Positions 8,517 through 16,651 are shown, numbered from the stretch's first letter. The stretch is 18,495 nucleotides of DNA from Alphaproteobacteria bacterium (GCA_017476085.1 JAFVEJ010000172.1:1-18495), one strand, 5' to 3'. Made by a program: numbers and translations. Notes: generated by a model not told the origin, from the sequence alone.

Positions 8517-10007
8517 ATGGCAAACGAAGCACAACAGCAAATTGATTCTTTGAGCGCCGAAACGCTCGAAATGTCCGATTTCGAAAAGCTTTTGAATCAG
8601 GAATTCAAACCGAAATCGGAAGAGGCCAACTCCGCCGTTCAGAACGCGGTGAAAACGTTGGTCGGTCAGGCTTTGGAAAACACGGCTCTGGTGTCCGACA
8701 ATTCGATCAAGACGATCGAAGGCATCATCGCGGAACTGGACAAGAAGATTTCCGAACAGGTCAACCTGATTATGCATCATCAGGACTTTTCAAAACTGGA
8801 AGGCGCATGGCGCGGTCTGAACTATCTGGTCAACAATACGCAGACGAACGAAACGCTGAAGATCCGCGTGATGAACGTGTCCAAGCAGGAAGTCGCCAAG
8901 AGTCTGAAGAAATTCAAAGGCACGGCTTGGGATCAGAGCCCTCTGTTCAAAAAGCTGTATGAAGACGAATACGGCACGGCGGGCGGCGAACCGTACGGCT
9001 GTTTGATCGGCGACTATTATTTCAACCATACCGCTCCGGATTTGGAAATCCTGAAGGGAATGGCGCAGATTGCGGCGGCGTCCCATATGCCGTTCATTTC
9101 CGCTGCCGATCCGTCCATTATGAATATGGATTCCTGGCAGGAATTGTCCAATCCGCGCGATATCACCAAGATTTTCGGCACGCCGGAATACGCTGCATGG
9201 CGTTCCTTCCGCGAATCGGACGACAGCCGCTACGTCGCTTTGGCGATGCCGCGTGTGTTGAGCCGTATGCCGTACGGCGCTAAAACCAATCCGGTCGAAG
9301 AATTCAATTTTGAAGAAGATACCGGCGCAGGTTCCAGCGACAAGTACAACTGGATGAACGCCGCCTATGCGATGGGCGTGAACATCAACCGTTCTTTCTC
9401 GGAATACGGTTGGTGCGCGAACATTCGCGGCGTGGAATCCGGCGGCGCTGTTCAAGGTCTGCCGACGCACACGTTCCCGACTGATGACGGCGGCGTGGCG
9501 ATGAAATGCCCGACCGAAGTCGCGATTACCGACCGCCGCGAAGCGGAATTGTCCGCGAACGGTTTCCTGCCGCTGATTCACTGGAAAAATACGGACTACG
9601 CCGTTTTCCTGGGCGGTCAGACGGTCAACAAGCCGAAGGAATACGACTCTCCGGACGCGACGGCGAATGCCGCTTTGTCCGCCCGTTTGCCGTATATCTT
9701 TGCAACGAGCCGTTTTGCCCACTATCTGAAATGCATCGTTCGCGACAAGATCGGTTCCTTTAAGGAAAAAGCGGATATGCAGCGTTGGCTGGGCGATTGG
9801 ATTTCCAACTATGTGACCAGCGACCCGAACGCGTCCGAGGAAGTCAAAGCGAAATATCCGTTGGCTGAAGCCAAGGTTGAGGTCGATTCGGTTGAAGGTC
9901 AGCCCGGATACTATTCGGCTAAATTCTATTTGCGTCCGCACTATCAGTTGGAAGGTCTGACCACGTCTTTGCGCTTGGTCACGAAAGTCCCGAGCGGCGC
10001 GAAATAA
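8517..10007 (+). CDS. tssC: T6SS contractile sheath large subunit TssC (VipB/ImpC)
   Basis: TssC is the large sheath protein that contracts and drives the Hcp tube outward; ClpV later recycles it. The 496-residue length is standard. Recognisable segments are DKKISEQVNLIMHHQDFSKLEGAWRGL (about residues 62-100), the conserved SPLFKKLYEDEYGTAGGEPYG region (about 140-162), and EYGWCANIRGVESGGAVQGLP (about 297-317). The typical C-terminus YLRPHYQLEGLTTSLRLVTKVP is also present. The start ATG 8517 is preceded by GAAGAAGG (8500-8507). It follows tssB at 23 bases and is followed by a hairpin before hcp. Identification is firm. Confidence 0.96.
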   Translation: MANEAQQQIDSLSAETLEMSDFEKLLNQEFKPKSEEANSAVQNAVKTLVGQALENTALVSDNSIKTIEGIIAELDKKISEQVNLIMHHQDFSKLEGAWRGLNYLVNNTQTNETLKIRVMNVSKQEVAKSLKKFKGTAWDQSPLFKKLYEDEYGTAGGEPYGCLIGDYYFNHTAPDLEILKGMAQIAAASHMPFISAADPSIMNMDSWQELSNPRDITKIFGTPEYAAWRSFRESDDSRYVALAMPRVLSRMPYGAKTNPVEEFNFEEDTGAGSSDKYNWMNAAYAMGVNINRSFSEYGWCANIRGVESGGAVQGLPTHTFPTDDGGVAMKCPTEVAITDRREAELSANGFLPLIHWKNTDYAVFLGGQTVNKPKEYDSPDATANAALSARLPYIFATSRFAHYLKCIVRDKIGSFKEKADMQRWLGDWISNYVTSDPNASEEVKAKYPLAEAKVEVDSVEGQPGYYSAKFYLRPHYQLEGLTTSLRLVTKVPSGAK

Positions 10008-10016
10008 AGTTTTTTA

Positions 10017-10047
10017 GGGCTTTTTTCTTTTTCATAATAAAAAGCCC
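10017..10047 (+). terminator. Intercistronic hairpin between tssC and hcp
   Basis: GGGCTTTTT (10017-10025) pairs with AAAAAGCCC (10039-10047), nine base pairs across a 13-base loop, followed by GCTTT. The T-run after the stem is short, so termination on the + strand is probably partial at best; the structure is just as good on the other strand. It may cause partial termination, or stabilise or process the mRNA between the sheath genes and hcp. Its right arm plus flank, AAAAAGCCCGCTTT, is identical to that of the terminator ahead of rimP. Confidence 0.55.
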
Positions 10048-10083
10048 GCTTTAAATCACATAAATTATTTGAGGAGAAAAAAT

Positions 10084-10566
10084 ATGGCGGTTGATTTCTT
10101 TTTGAAATTGGAAGGCATTGACGGACAGTCCAACGATAAAGGTCATTCGAACTGGATCGAAGTGATGGAAGTTGCACACGGTGCGATGCAGAACGTTTCG
10201 ATGCAGCGCGGCGCCGATGTTTCCGGCCGCGGGCAGTTCATTCCGTTCAAGTTCGTTCACCCCGTCGATAAGGCTACACCGAAGCTGCAGCAGTTCTGCA
10301 TGAACGGTCAGAAGATCGCCAAGGCCGAATTTGCCAGCTGCCGCGCGATCGCCGGCGTTCAGGTTCCCGTCTATGAAATCAAGATGGAAAACGTCAAAGT
10401 CGCCAAAGCCGAAGTCAAAACGGTTACCAACGAAGCTACGACGGAAATCGTTGAAGAAGTCGAATTGGTTGTCGGAAAGATGACGTGGAAAGTCACCCCG
10501 ATTAAGCCGGACAACACTAAGGACGGCGCTATCGAAGCGGCTTTCGACCAGATCGCCAACGCTTAA
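10084..10566 (+). CDS. hcp: T6SS inner tube protein Hcp (TssD)
   Basis: Hcp forms hexameric rings that stack into the inner tube and is itself secreted. The protein is 160 residues, as usual. It begins MAVDFFLKLEGIDGQSNDKGH, the classic Hcp opening, and has the central IPFKFVHPVDKATPKLQQFCMNG segment, where tube and effector contacts map in known Hcps. It ends with a beta strand pair around VEEVELVVGKMTWKV. ATG 10084 follows a good GAGGAG site (10071-10076); an in-frame TTG at 10069 lies before that site and is not needed. The gene is isolated from its neighbours by hairpins on both sides, which fits the high Hcp demand of the machine. No extra C-terminal effector domain is present. Confidence 0.95.
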   Translation: MAVDFFLKLEGIDGQSNDKGHSNWIEVMEVAHGAMQNVSMQRGADVSGRGQFIPFKFVHPVDKATPKLQQFCMNGQKIAKAEFASCRAIAGVQVPVYEIKMENVKVAKAEVKTVTNEATTEIVEEVELVVGKMTWKVTPIKPDNTKDGAIEAAFDQIANA

Positions 10567-10625
10567 TCGCTTTTGCGATAAAAGGGGAAAGCCGTATATA
10601 CGGCTTTCCTCTTATGCCTTTTTTT
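10566..10625 (+). terminator. Strong hairpin pair and T-run between hcp and tssE
   Basis: A small stem ATCGC/GCGAT (10566-10570 with 10575-10579) overlaps the hcp stop codon. It is followed by a near-perfect 16-bp palindrome centred between 10597 and 10598 (arms 10582-10597 and 10598-10613, one G-T wobble, core GCCGTATATACGGC). Five bases later comes a run of seven T (10619-10625). This resembles an intrinsic terminator with a spaced T-run, so some transcripts probably stop after hcp while others continue into tssE. The strong stem could also protect the 3' end of an hcp mRNA. Confidence 0.65.
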
Positions 10626-10635
10626 CGGGGGGAAT

Positions 10636-11139
10636 ATGGATAAGGAAGCTTTCAAATCCAAAGAGGACGCCAAATACTGGCCGTGTTTGCTGCGTCGTCT
10701 GACCGATTCCGCCCCTGATGAAAAGAAGGAAAACTATTCGACGGGTATTACGATCAAACAGCTGAAAAAGGATATTTTCGACAATATCGAAATGCTTTTA
10801 AATTCCCGTTCCCATCCGCAGGAAGACGATCTGGGAAAAAGCGACGAATTGAAGGATTCCGTATTGGCATTCGGATTGGACGATTTTTGCGGGAAAGTCT
10901 GCACGCAGGACGATAAGGAAGAAATTCGCGAGCATATCCGGCATCAGCTGCGGATTTTCGAACCGCGTCTGAAACCGGATTCGATTGATGTCACTTTGAC
11001 GCAAAACGACAGGGAAACCAAATCCGTTCTGGAGTTCCAGATTTCCGGTATGATCGATGTCCCCGAATTAAGTGAAGAGATCGTTTTCATTTCCCGTTTG
11101 GATTTGGAAACGGGTAACTCTTTGTTGAAGAGTTCTTAA
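10636..11139 (+). CDS. tssE: T6SS baseplate protein TssE (gp25-like)
   Basis: TssE is the baseplate wedge component related to phage T4 gp25, where sheath assembly starts. The protein has 167 residues. The key gp25 features are present: IKQLKKDIFDNIEMLLNSR near residues 35-53, then a gap and AFGLDDFCG. The closing helix/strand IREHIRHQLRIFEPRLKPDSIDV comes near 94-116; FEPRL is the conserved core motif. The start ATG 10636 follows a run of six G (10627-10632) only three bases away, an unusually placed ribosome binding site right behind the T-run of the hcp hairpin. No better start exists downstream. Its end is 21 bases before tssF. Confidence 0.92.
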   Translation: MDKEAFKSKEDAKYWPCLLRRLTDSAPDEKKENYSTGITIKQLKKDIFDNIEMLLNSRSHPQEDDLGKSDELKDSVLAFGLDDFCGKVCTQDDKEEIREHIRHQLRIFEPRLKPDSIDVTLTQNDRETKSVLEFQISGMIDVPELSEEIVFISRLDLETGNSLLKSS

Positions 11140-11160
11140 CGGCAAGGCGGGGAAAGACAA

Positions 11161-12966
11161 ATGGATTTTCTGGACTACTATCGTGAAAATCTGGGATATC
11201 TGCGCACTTTGGGCGCGGAATTTGCCGAAGAGTTTCCCAAAATAGCCGCACGGCTGAGTTTGTCTTCTTTCGATTGCCGCGATCCGTATGTCGAACGTTT
11301 GTTAGAAGGGACGGCTTTTCTGGCGGCACGTGTTGAAAAAAAACTGGACGACGGGCATAAACGACTGTTGGAATCCGTTCTGAACTCCGTGGCGCCGGAC
11401 GCGCTGTATCCGATTGCTTCGGGGGCTGTCATCGAAACGGGAATCGACCTTGAAAACGACAAGGTCAGACGGGGCATCGTTTTGCCGGCCAATTCCGCTT
11501 TCGACGCTTTTATCCCGTCGATCAACACGCCGTGCCGTTTTACGTCCGTCTGGGAAACGGAGCTTTCGCCGTTGAGGGTGACGGACGCGCAATATGTTAC
11601 GCGCGATATTTCCCGTTTCAATACGGGAAAAGCTCATGCCGCGGCGCTGAAACTGACATTTGAAATGACGAACGCCCGGCCGCTGTCGGATTTGAAAATT
11701 TCCGATCTGATTTTGTTTTTAAATCTGCCGGACGCCATGTCTTCCGTGTTGATGAACCAGTTGCAAACGGAAACGGAACAGGTTTATTTTTCGACGGATT
11801 CCGAAAATTTCACACCGTTGCCCGACGTCGGATTCGATATGCCGGCCGCATCGATGCGGACGGTGTTCGACTGTGTTCGGGAAAATCTGCGCGGATTGCA
11901 TATTTTACAAAGCTTTTTATCGTATCCGGCCTTTTTCAAATTTGTTTCCCTTAAAAACATAGCCGGTGCTTTCGCGTCAAAAGAAAACCGTTTCGAATTA
12001 CTGATCGCATTCAGCCGCCGCGAGGCGGAACTGGTCAACGAAATCACGCCTCAGACGGTTAAAACGAATTGCCTGCCTGTTTTAAATCTGTTCAAAAAAC
12101 GTTCCGACAGAGCTTTTCTGGACAAAGACGCTTACGAATTTCAAATCGTTGCCGACAGGACGGCTCCCCGCGATTATGAAGTTTACGACATTCGTCGGCT
12201 GGAATTTTTCAACGAACGCAACGAAACCTTGTTTACAGCGGCGAACTTTTACGAAGAAGGGGACAAGGACGCCGAAAACGACAAAAGGAACTTTTTTTGC
12301 CGGCATCGGGAAAAAAGCCTGTTCGACCGCAAAGCGACTCAGCGAAGCTCTTACACGGGGACGGAGGTTTTCGTTTCTCTGACGGAACGGGGAGACGATT
12401 TGTTCGACGCGTCCCAGTTTTCCGCCGAATTGATTTGCACAAACAGGGATTTGCCGTTGCTTTTGACAGAACAATCGGCCTTGACGGCTTCGGAATCCGC
12501 CGTGCAGACGGCTTCGTTCATTATGATGCCGACCCGTCCGGGCTATCCTTTGATTATGACGGGCAGTTCGTCGGATTGGGCAAAGGTCGCCCATATCGGA
12601 TTCAATTTGTCGGGAATGTTTTGGCAGGAAGGCGGTTTTCCTTTGGAAATGCTGAAAACGCTGTTGGGCAATTATGCCATCCGTTCCGCCGAAGAAACGG
12701 AACGGATGGTTGACGGCATCGTTTCTTTGACCGGCCAGCCCGAAACATTCAGATTCATCAGGGACGGCGTCGTCTTTTTCGAACCGGGGTGGCGCGTTTC
12801 GTGCATTTTGAACGAACAGGCCTTCGCCGGAACGGGTGTTTACATTTTTGCCGTGGTGTTAAAAGAGCTTTTCAGGTCTTTCACGCCGCTTAATTCTTTA
12901 TTGGAGATTGAGTTCTCTACGCAGCAATCGGGACACATCGTGACATGGAAGACGTTGGAAAATTAG
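11161..12966 (+). CDS. tssF: T6SS baseplate protein TssF (VasA/ImpG)
   Basis: TssF is a main component of the T6SS baseplate wedge, working in a complex with TssE, TssG and TssK. The 601-residue protein matches the family in length. It opens with the signature FLDYYRENLGYLRTLGAEFAEEFPKIAARL and DPYVERLLEGTAFLAARVEKKLDD (to about residue 65). The fold continues with LLESVLNSVAPDALYPI, and the C-terminal part contains the SLTGQPETF and FEPGWRVSC region. ATG 11161 follows a GGGGAAAG site. The last 22 bases overlap tssG, suggesting translational coupling of two subunits that act together. Confidence 0.95.
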   Translation: MDFLDYYRENLGYLRTLGAEFAEEFPKIAARLSLSSFDCRDPYVERLLEGTAFLAARVEKKLDDGHKRLLESVLNSVAPDALYPIASGAVIETGIDLENDKVRRGIVLPANSAFDAFIPSINTPCRFTSVWETELSPLRVTDAQYVTRDISRFNTGKAHAAALKLTFEMTNARPLSDLKISDLILFLNLPDAMSSVLMNQLQTETEQVYFSTDSENFTPLPDVGFDMPAASMRTVFDCVRENLRGLHILQSFLSYPAFFKFVSLKNIAGAFASKENRFELLIAFSRREAELVNEITPQTVKTNCLPVLNLFKKRSDRAFLDKDAYEFQIVADRTAPRDYEVYDIRRLEFFNERNETLFTAANFYEEGDKDAENDKRNFFCRHREKSLFDRKATQRSSYTGTEVFVSLTERGDDLFDASQFSAELICTNRDLPLLLTEQSALTASESAVQTASFIMMPTRPGYPLIMTGSSSDWAKVAHIGFNLSGMFWQEGGFPLEMLKTLLGNYAIRSAEETERMVDGIVSLTGQPETFRFIRDGVVFFEPGWRVSCILNEQAFAGTGVYIFAVVLKELFRSFTPLNSLLEIEFSTQQSGHIVTWKTLEN

Positions 12967-14018
12967 TCAAACAGGCTTCCCGTCGGCTGCGCAACGGGAC
13001 GGGGGCTCCGGATTTCTTTGAACTGGTTCGGCGGATCGGAAACGGCCGGCCGGATTTTCCGCGTCTGGGAAAAGCCGCGCGTCCGACGCAGGAAAACGTG
13101 CGTTTCGGTCAGACTCCTTATTTGCATTTTCCGCCGACCGAAATTTCGGAGATTCGGCAGGGGAACGGAAACGCCGAAGCGTTGATTATGACATATTTCT
13201 TCGGACTTTTAGGGGTGAACGGTCCGATGCCGCTGGAATTTACGGACAATGTTTTCCAGCGTTCGCACAACTATTACGACCAGACGTGGCGGCGCTTTCT
13301 GGACATTATCAACCACCGTTTTCTGACTTTGTTTTATCGGGCGTGGGCGGAAAACGAGCAGGCAGTTTCGTTCGACCGTCCCGATGACGATAAAATCACC
13401 GACATCATCCGCAGTCTGGCCGGTGCCGCGCCGGATATGAAAACTTCCGATACCGCTTTTCCGCATCTGATGGCGAACTATGCCAACCACTTCGGCCGGC
13501 CGGTCAAAAGCCGCACTTCGCTGGAGGAGATTTTACGCAGAATTATGAATGTCGGTATAAAGGTCAAAGATTTTGTTGCCTCTTCTTACGACATTCCGAA
13601 AGGCGCGCGGAGTCATCTGGGGCGTCGGGATACGAGCGTTTTGGGAAAGAATGTTCAGCTCGGCCGCACTTATATGAGCGTTACGCGCGAATTTTCGGTC
13701 GAAACGGAACCTCTTCCCTTTTCCGAAAGCCGGAAATGGATGCCGGGAAACAAGGGATTCGATTTGATCAATAAAGTGATCACGTCTTATCTGGACAGAC
13801 CGTTGGAATATTCGCTGACGTTCGTCGTCATCGGAAATACGGTTCCGAAAGTCGTTTTCGGCGGGGCGGACGAAGGCGTCGGACTGGGGCGGGGGTTGCT
13901 TTTGGGGCGGCCGAAAGACGACGGAAATATTAAAATAACAATCAGAGCTTCAAGAATTTACACCAAACATCATAAAGCTTCTTTCAAACAGCAGGAGAAA
14001 AATCTATGGCAAAACTGA
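12945..14018 (+). CDS. tssG: T6SS baseplate protein TssG (VasB/ImpH)
   Basis: TssG is the baseplate wedge subunit that bridges TssF dimers and TssK. The 357-residue protein shows DFFELVRRIGNGRPDFPRLGKAARPTQENVRFGQTPYLHFPPTEI shape in its first 70 residues. It then has YFFGLLGVNGPMPLEFTDNVFQR (about 84-106), the most conserved stretch of the family, followed by RFLDIINHRFLTLFYRAWAE. The C-terminal half contains YDIPKGARSHLGRR and LGRTYMSVTREFSVET. The start ATG 12945 lies inside tssF (22-base overlap), and the 3' end overlaps clpV by 13 bases; both overlaps point to coupled translation. It ends in TGA. Confidence 0.94.
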   Translation: MEDVGKLVKQASRRLRNGTGAPDFFELVRRIGNGRPDFPRLGKAARPTQENVRFGQTPYLHFPPTEISEIRQGNGNAEALIMTYFFGLLGVNGPMPLEFTDNVFQRSHNYYDQTWRRFLDIINHRFLTLFYRAWAENEQAVSFDRPDDDKITDIIRSLAGAAPDMKTSDTAFPHLMANYANHFGRPVKSRTSLEEILRRIMNVGIKVKDFVASSYDIPKGARSHLGRRDTSVLGKNVQLGRTYMSVTREFSVETEPLPFSESRKWMPGNKGFDLINKVITSYLDRPLEYSLTFVVIGNTVPKVVFGGADEGVGLGRGLLLGRPKDDGNIKITIRASRIYTKHHKASFKQQEKNLWQN

Positions 14019-16135
14019 AACGTGTGCAGCTTTTTTCAAAATTGGATCAGGCGGCCTACAAAGCGATCGAAAGCGCGACGATTTTATGCAAAACGCGGGG
14101 CAATCCGTATGTGGAACTGGTACATTGGGTAAATCAGATCCTGATGAGCGAAAATACGGATTGGCACGCGGCAATCAAGCATTTTGCTTTGGACGAAGCC
14201 AAAATCGCCAAAGACATGACGCGCGCGTTGGACGCCCTGCCGCGGGGAGCCAGCTCCATCAGCGATTTTTCCGCGACGATTCAGCAAGCTGTTCAGGAAG
14301 CGTGGATGACCGCCTCTTTGGTTTTCGGGGAAAGCGCGATCCGTACGGGGCATTTGCTCTGCGCGTTGAAACAGTCGCCCGAACTGGCGCGTCTGCTGCA
14401 CGATATGAGCAATGAATTCATTCGCATTAACGGCGATTTGCTGGTTGAACAGTTTAAAGACATCGTTTCCGCTTCAGGCGAAACGTCCGTTGTCGCTTCC
14501 GGTGAAGGCGCCGCGACGGGACAGGCCGGACAAATGATGGGATCGGCGGCGATGGGAAAAGGCGAGGCGTTGAAGCTTTATACCGTTGATATGACCGCAC
14601 AGGCGAAAGAAGGCAAAAGCGATCCGGTCGTCGGACGCGATGCGGAAATCCGTAAAATCATCGATATTTTGATGCGCCGCCGTCAGAACAACCCGATTTT
14701 GACCGGTGATGCCGGTGTCGGTAAAACCGCCGTTGTCGAAGGATTCGCTCAAAGATTGGCGGCCGGCGATGTTCCCGATTGTCTGAAAGGAACCGTCCTG
14801 CGTTCTTTGGATATCGGTTTGCTGCAGGCGGGTGCCAGTATGAAAGGCGAATTTGAAAACCGTTTGAAACAGGTGATCGAGGAAGTGCAGACGTCCGACA
14901 CGCCGATCATTCTGTTCATCGACGAAGCGCATACGCTGATCGGTGCGGGCGGCGCGGCGGGACAGAACGACGCTGCGAACCTGTTGAAGCCCGCTTTGGC
15001 GCGCGGTCAGTTGCGGTGCATCGCGGCGACGACCTGGGCGGAATACGTCAAATACTTTGAAAAGGATCCGGCTTTGACCCGCCGTTTCCAGAACATTCTG
15101 GTCGACGAACCCGACGACGACAAGGCGACGCAGATGATGCGCGGTATGGTCGGTTCTTTGGAAAAGCATCATAACGTTTTGGTGCTGGATGAAGCGTTGT
15201 CCGCCGCCGTGAAGCTTTCCCGCCGCTACATTCCGGCGCGTCAGCTGCCCGACAAGGCCGTCAGCATTCTGGATACGGCCTGCGCCCGCGTGGCGTTGAG
15301 CCAGAATTCCGATCCGGCGGAACTGGAATTCTGCAAACGCAAGATTTCGGCTCTGGAACTGGAAAAGGAAATCCTGAACCGCGAGGAAAGCGAAGGATGC
15401 GACCATAAGGAAAAATTGACGGAACTGGATGCGGAACTGGCAAAACAAAACGAAAAGAAAGCCGGTTTGGAGGACCGTCTGGCCAAAGAAAAAGCCGTCG
15501 TCGCCGAATGCGCGAAACTGCGCGATTCTTTGCGCGAACAAGGCGCTTCGGACGAAAAAATCCGTGAAGAACTGGTCGCGAAACAAAAAGAACTGTCCGA
15601 TTTGCAGGGCGATGATCCTCTGGTTTTGCCGCAGGTCGACACGCAGGCCGTTTCAACCATCATTTCCGAATGGACGGGGATTCCTCTGGGCCGTATGGTC
15701 AAGAACGAAATCCAGTCCGTTCTGAACCTCGGCGACGAAATGAACAAACGCGTCATCGGTCAGAAACACGGGCTTGACCTGATTGCCAAGCGCGTGATGA
15801 CGGCTCGGGCTTCTCTGGCCGATCCGAACCGCCCGATCGCGGTCATCATGCTGGCGGGGCCAAGCGGCGTCGGAAAGACGGAAACGGCTCTGGCTCTGGC
15901 GGAACAGATGTACGGCAGCGAACAGAACATCGTTACGATCAATATGAGCGAATTTCAGGAATCGCATACCGTTTCCACGCTGAAAGGCGCCCCTCCGGGA
16001 TATGTCGGTTACGGTGAAGGCGGCGTTTTGACCGAGGCCGTCCGCCGCAAGCCGTACAGCGTCGTTTTGTTGGACGAAGTGGAAAAAGCCCATCCCGACG
16101 TACACGAAATCTTCTTCCAGGTCTTTGACAAGTGA
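14006..16135 (+). CDS. clpV: T6SS sheath-recycling ATPase ClpV/TssH, part before an in-frame stop
   Basis: ClpV is the AAA+ ATPase that extracts and recycles contracted TssB/TssC sheath. This 709-residue open part contains the N-terminal helical domain (about 1-160) and the first AAA domain with Walker A GDAGVGKT (234-241) and Walker B LFIDEAH (D306, E307). A charged coiled-coil middle domain covers about 430-530. The second AAA domain follows, with Walker A GPSGVGKT (618-625) and Walker B LLDEVEKAH (D690, E691). It stops at TGA 16133-16135 right after FFQVFDK, where the family has a glycine. The same frame continues without interruption as the rest of the protein (next entries). As it stands, the product lacks sensor 1, sensor 2 and the C-terminal subdomain, so D2 should be inactive unless the stop is read through. 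AGGAG (13993-13997) precedes ATG 14006, which overlaps tssG by 13 bases. Confidence 0.88.
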   Translation: MAKLKRVQLFSKLDQAAYKAIESATILCKTRGNPYVELVHWVNQILMSENTDWHAAIKHFALDEAKIAKDMTRALDALPRGASSISDFSATIQQAVQEAWMTASLVFGESAIRTGHLLCALKQSPELARLLHDMSNEFIRINGDLLVEQFKDIVSASGETSVVASGEGAATGQAGQMMGSAAMGKGEALKLYTVDMTAQAKEGKSDPVVGRDAEIRKIIDILMRRRQNNPILTGDAGVGKTAVVEGFAQRLAAGDVPDCLKGTVLRSLDIGLLQAGASMKGEFENRLKQVIEEVQTSDTPIILFIDEAHTLIGAGGAAGQNDAANLLKPALARGQLRCIAATTWAEYVKYFEKDPALTRRFQNILVDEPDDDKATQMMRGMVGSLEKHHNVLVLDEALSAAVKLSRRYIPARQLPDKAVSILDTACARVALSQNSDPAELEFCKRKISALELEKEILNREESEGCDHKEKLTELDAELAKQNEKKAGLEDRLAKEKAVVAECAKLRDSLREQGASDEKIREELVAKQKELSDLQGDDPLVLPQVDTQAVSTIISEWTGIPLGRMVKNEIQSVLNLGDEMNKRVIGQKHGLDLIAKRVMTARASLADPNRPIAVIMLAGPSGVGKTETALALAEQMYGSEQNIVTINMSEFQESHTVSTLKGAPPGYVGYGEGGVLTEAVRRKPYSVVLLDEVEKAHPDVHEIFFQVFDK
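16133..16135 (+). other. In-frame TGA interrupting clpV
   Basis: This TGA is codon 710 of the clpV frame. On both sides the frame encodes collinear ClpV sequence: QVFDK before it, and E-D-x-x-G-R-x-x-x-FRNT after it at exactly the family spacing. The stop therefore replaces the conserved glycine of the DKG motif (GGA to TGA would be a single change). TGA serves as the normal stop of tssB, tssG and the end of clpV itself, so it is not a sense codon genome-wide. It may be a real nonsense mutation, a recoding/read-through site or a sequence error. Confidence 0.8.
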
Positions 16136-16159
16136 CAAAGGGAAGACTGCGCGGGACGT

Positions 16160-16651
16160 TTGTTGAACTTCCGCAACACGATCATCCTGCTGACGACCAA
16201 CGTCGGCGACAACGCGATCTGCGATCTGTGCGAAGACGAGGACAATCTGCCCGATATGGCGACTTTGGAAGAAGCCGTCCGTCCCGCGATGATGAAAGTG
16301 TTCCCCGCGGCTTTGCTGGGACGTATTTCCATCGTTCCGTACTATCCGTTGGGCAAGAAGGCTCTGTATAACATCATCGACCTGAAGCTGGCGAAAGTCG
16401 TCAAACGCGTCAAGGAAAACTACAAGGCCGAATTGACTTACACGGACAACGTGCGCAACGAAATCATCCGCCGGTGCAACAACGCGGCGTCCGGCGCGCG
16501 TTTGATTGACGCAATTATTAACAACGACCTGCTGCCCGAAATCAGCGCGGCGTTCCTGCGCAACACGATGGAAGGCCACACACTGAAAAAAGCGGTCGTG
16601 GACGCGAAAGACGAACAGTTCACCTACGCGTTTGAAAACAAGGAGGATTGA
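16160..16651 (+). CDS. clpV: C-terminal part of ClpV/TssH, in the same frame after the stop
   Basis: This open stretch continues the clpV frame beyond the TGA at 16133. It contains sensor 1 of the second AAA domain (FRNTIILLTTN), the segment RPAMMKVFPAALLGRISIVPYYPL that is typical of ClpB/ClpV, and the sensor-2 motif GARLIDAIINNDLLPEIS. It ends YAFENKED at TGA 16649-16651, 2 bases before the PAAR gene. TTG 16160 is the first possible start after the stop, but it has only a weak GGGA upstream and lies within a secondary-structure-prone segment. Independent translation is therefore doubtful, and the piece is best read as the rest of one interrupted gene (14006-16651). Total length without the stop would be 881 codons including it, normal for ClpV. 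The codon use is the same as upstream, so any inactivation is recent. Confidence 0.8.
   Translation: MLNFRNTIILLTTNVGDNAICDLCEDEDNLPDMATLEEAVRPAMMKVFPAALLGRISIVPYYPLGKKALYNIIDLKLAKVVKRVKENYKAELTYTDNVRNEIIRRCNNAASGARLIDAIINNDLLPEISAAFLRNTMEGHTLKKAVVDAKDEQFTYAFENKED

Noticed and set aside
8790..9941. Long minus-strand open frame (383 codons) opposite tssC
   Set aside because: It mirrors the codon structure of tssC and has a composition typical of antisense translation (Arg, Phe, His-rich); no recognisable domain.
14474..15586. Long minus-strand open frame (370 codons) opposite clpV
   Set aside because: Antisense shadow of a confidently identified gene; Phe/Gln/Arg-rich with no motif.
16133..16175. 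Selenocysteine insertion at the clpV TGA
   Set aside because: Only a weak 5-bp stem follows, without a typical bacterial SECIS shape, and the family residue here is a structural glycine, not a redox cysteine.
16132..16371. Separate small gene starting at GTG 16132 in another frame
   Set aside because: It lies inside the clpV coding region, which keeps strong family sequence in its own frame; only its first few codons resemble a Clp motif.
8491..16651. Genome-wide reassignment of TGA to glycine, as in some candidate phyla
   Set aside because: TGA sits at the correct C-terminal end of tssB, tssG, the clpV C-terminal part and the gp27-like gene; reading through would add unrelated residues or run into the next gene.
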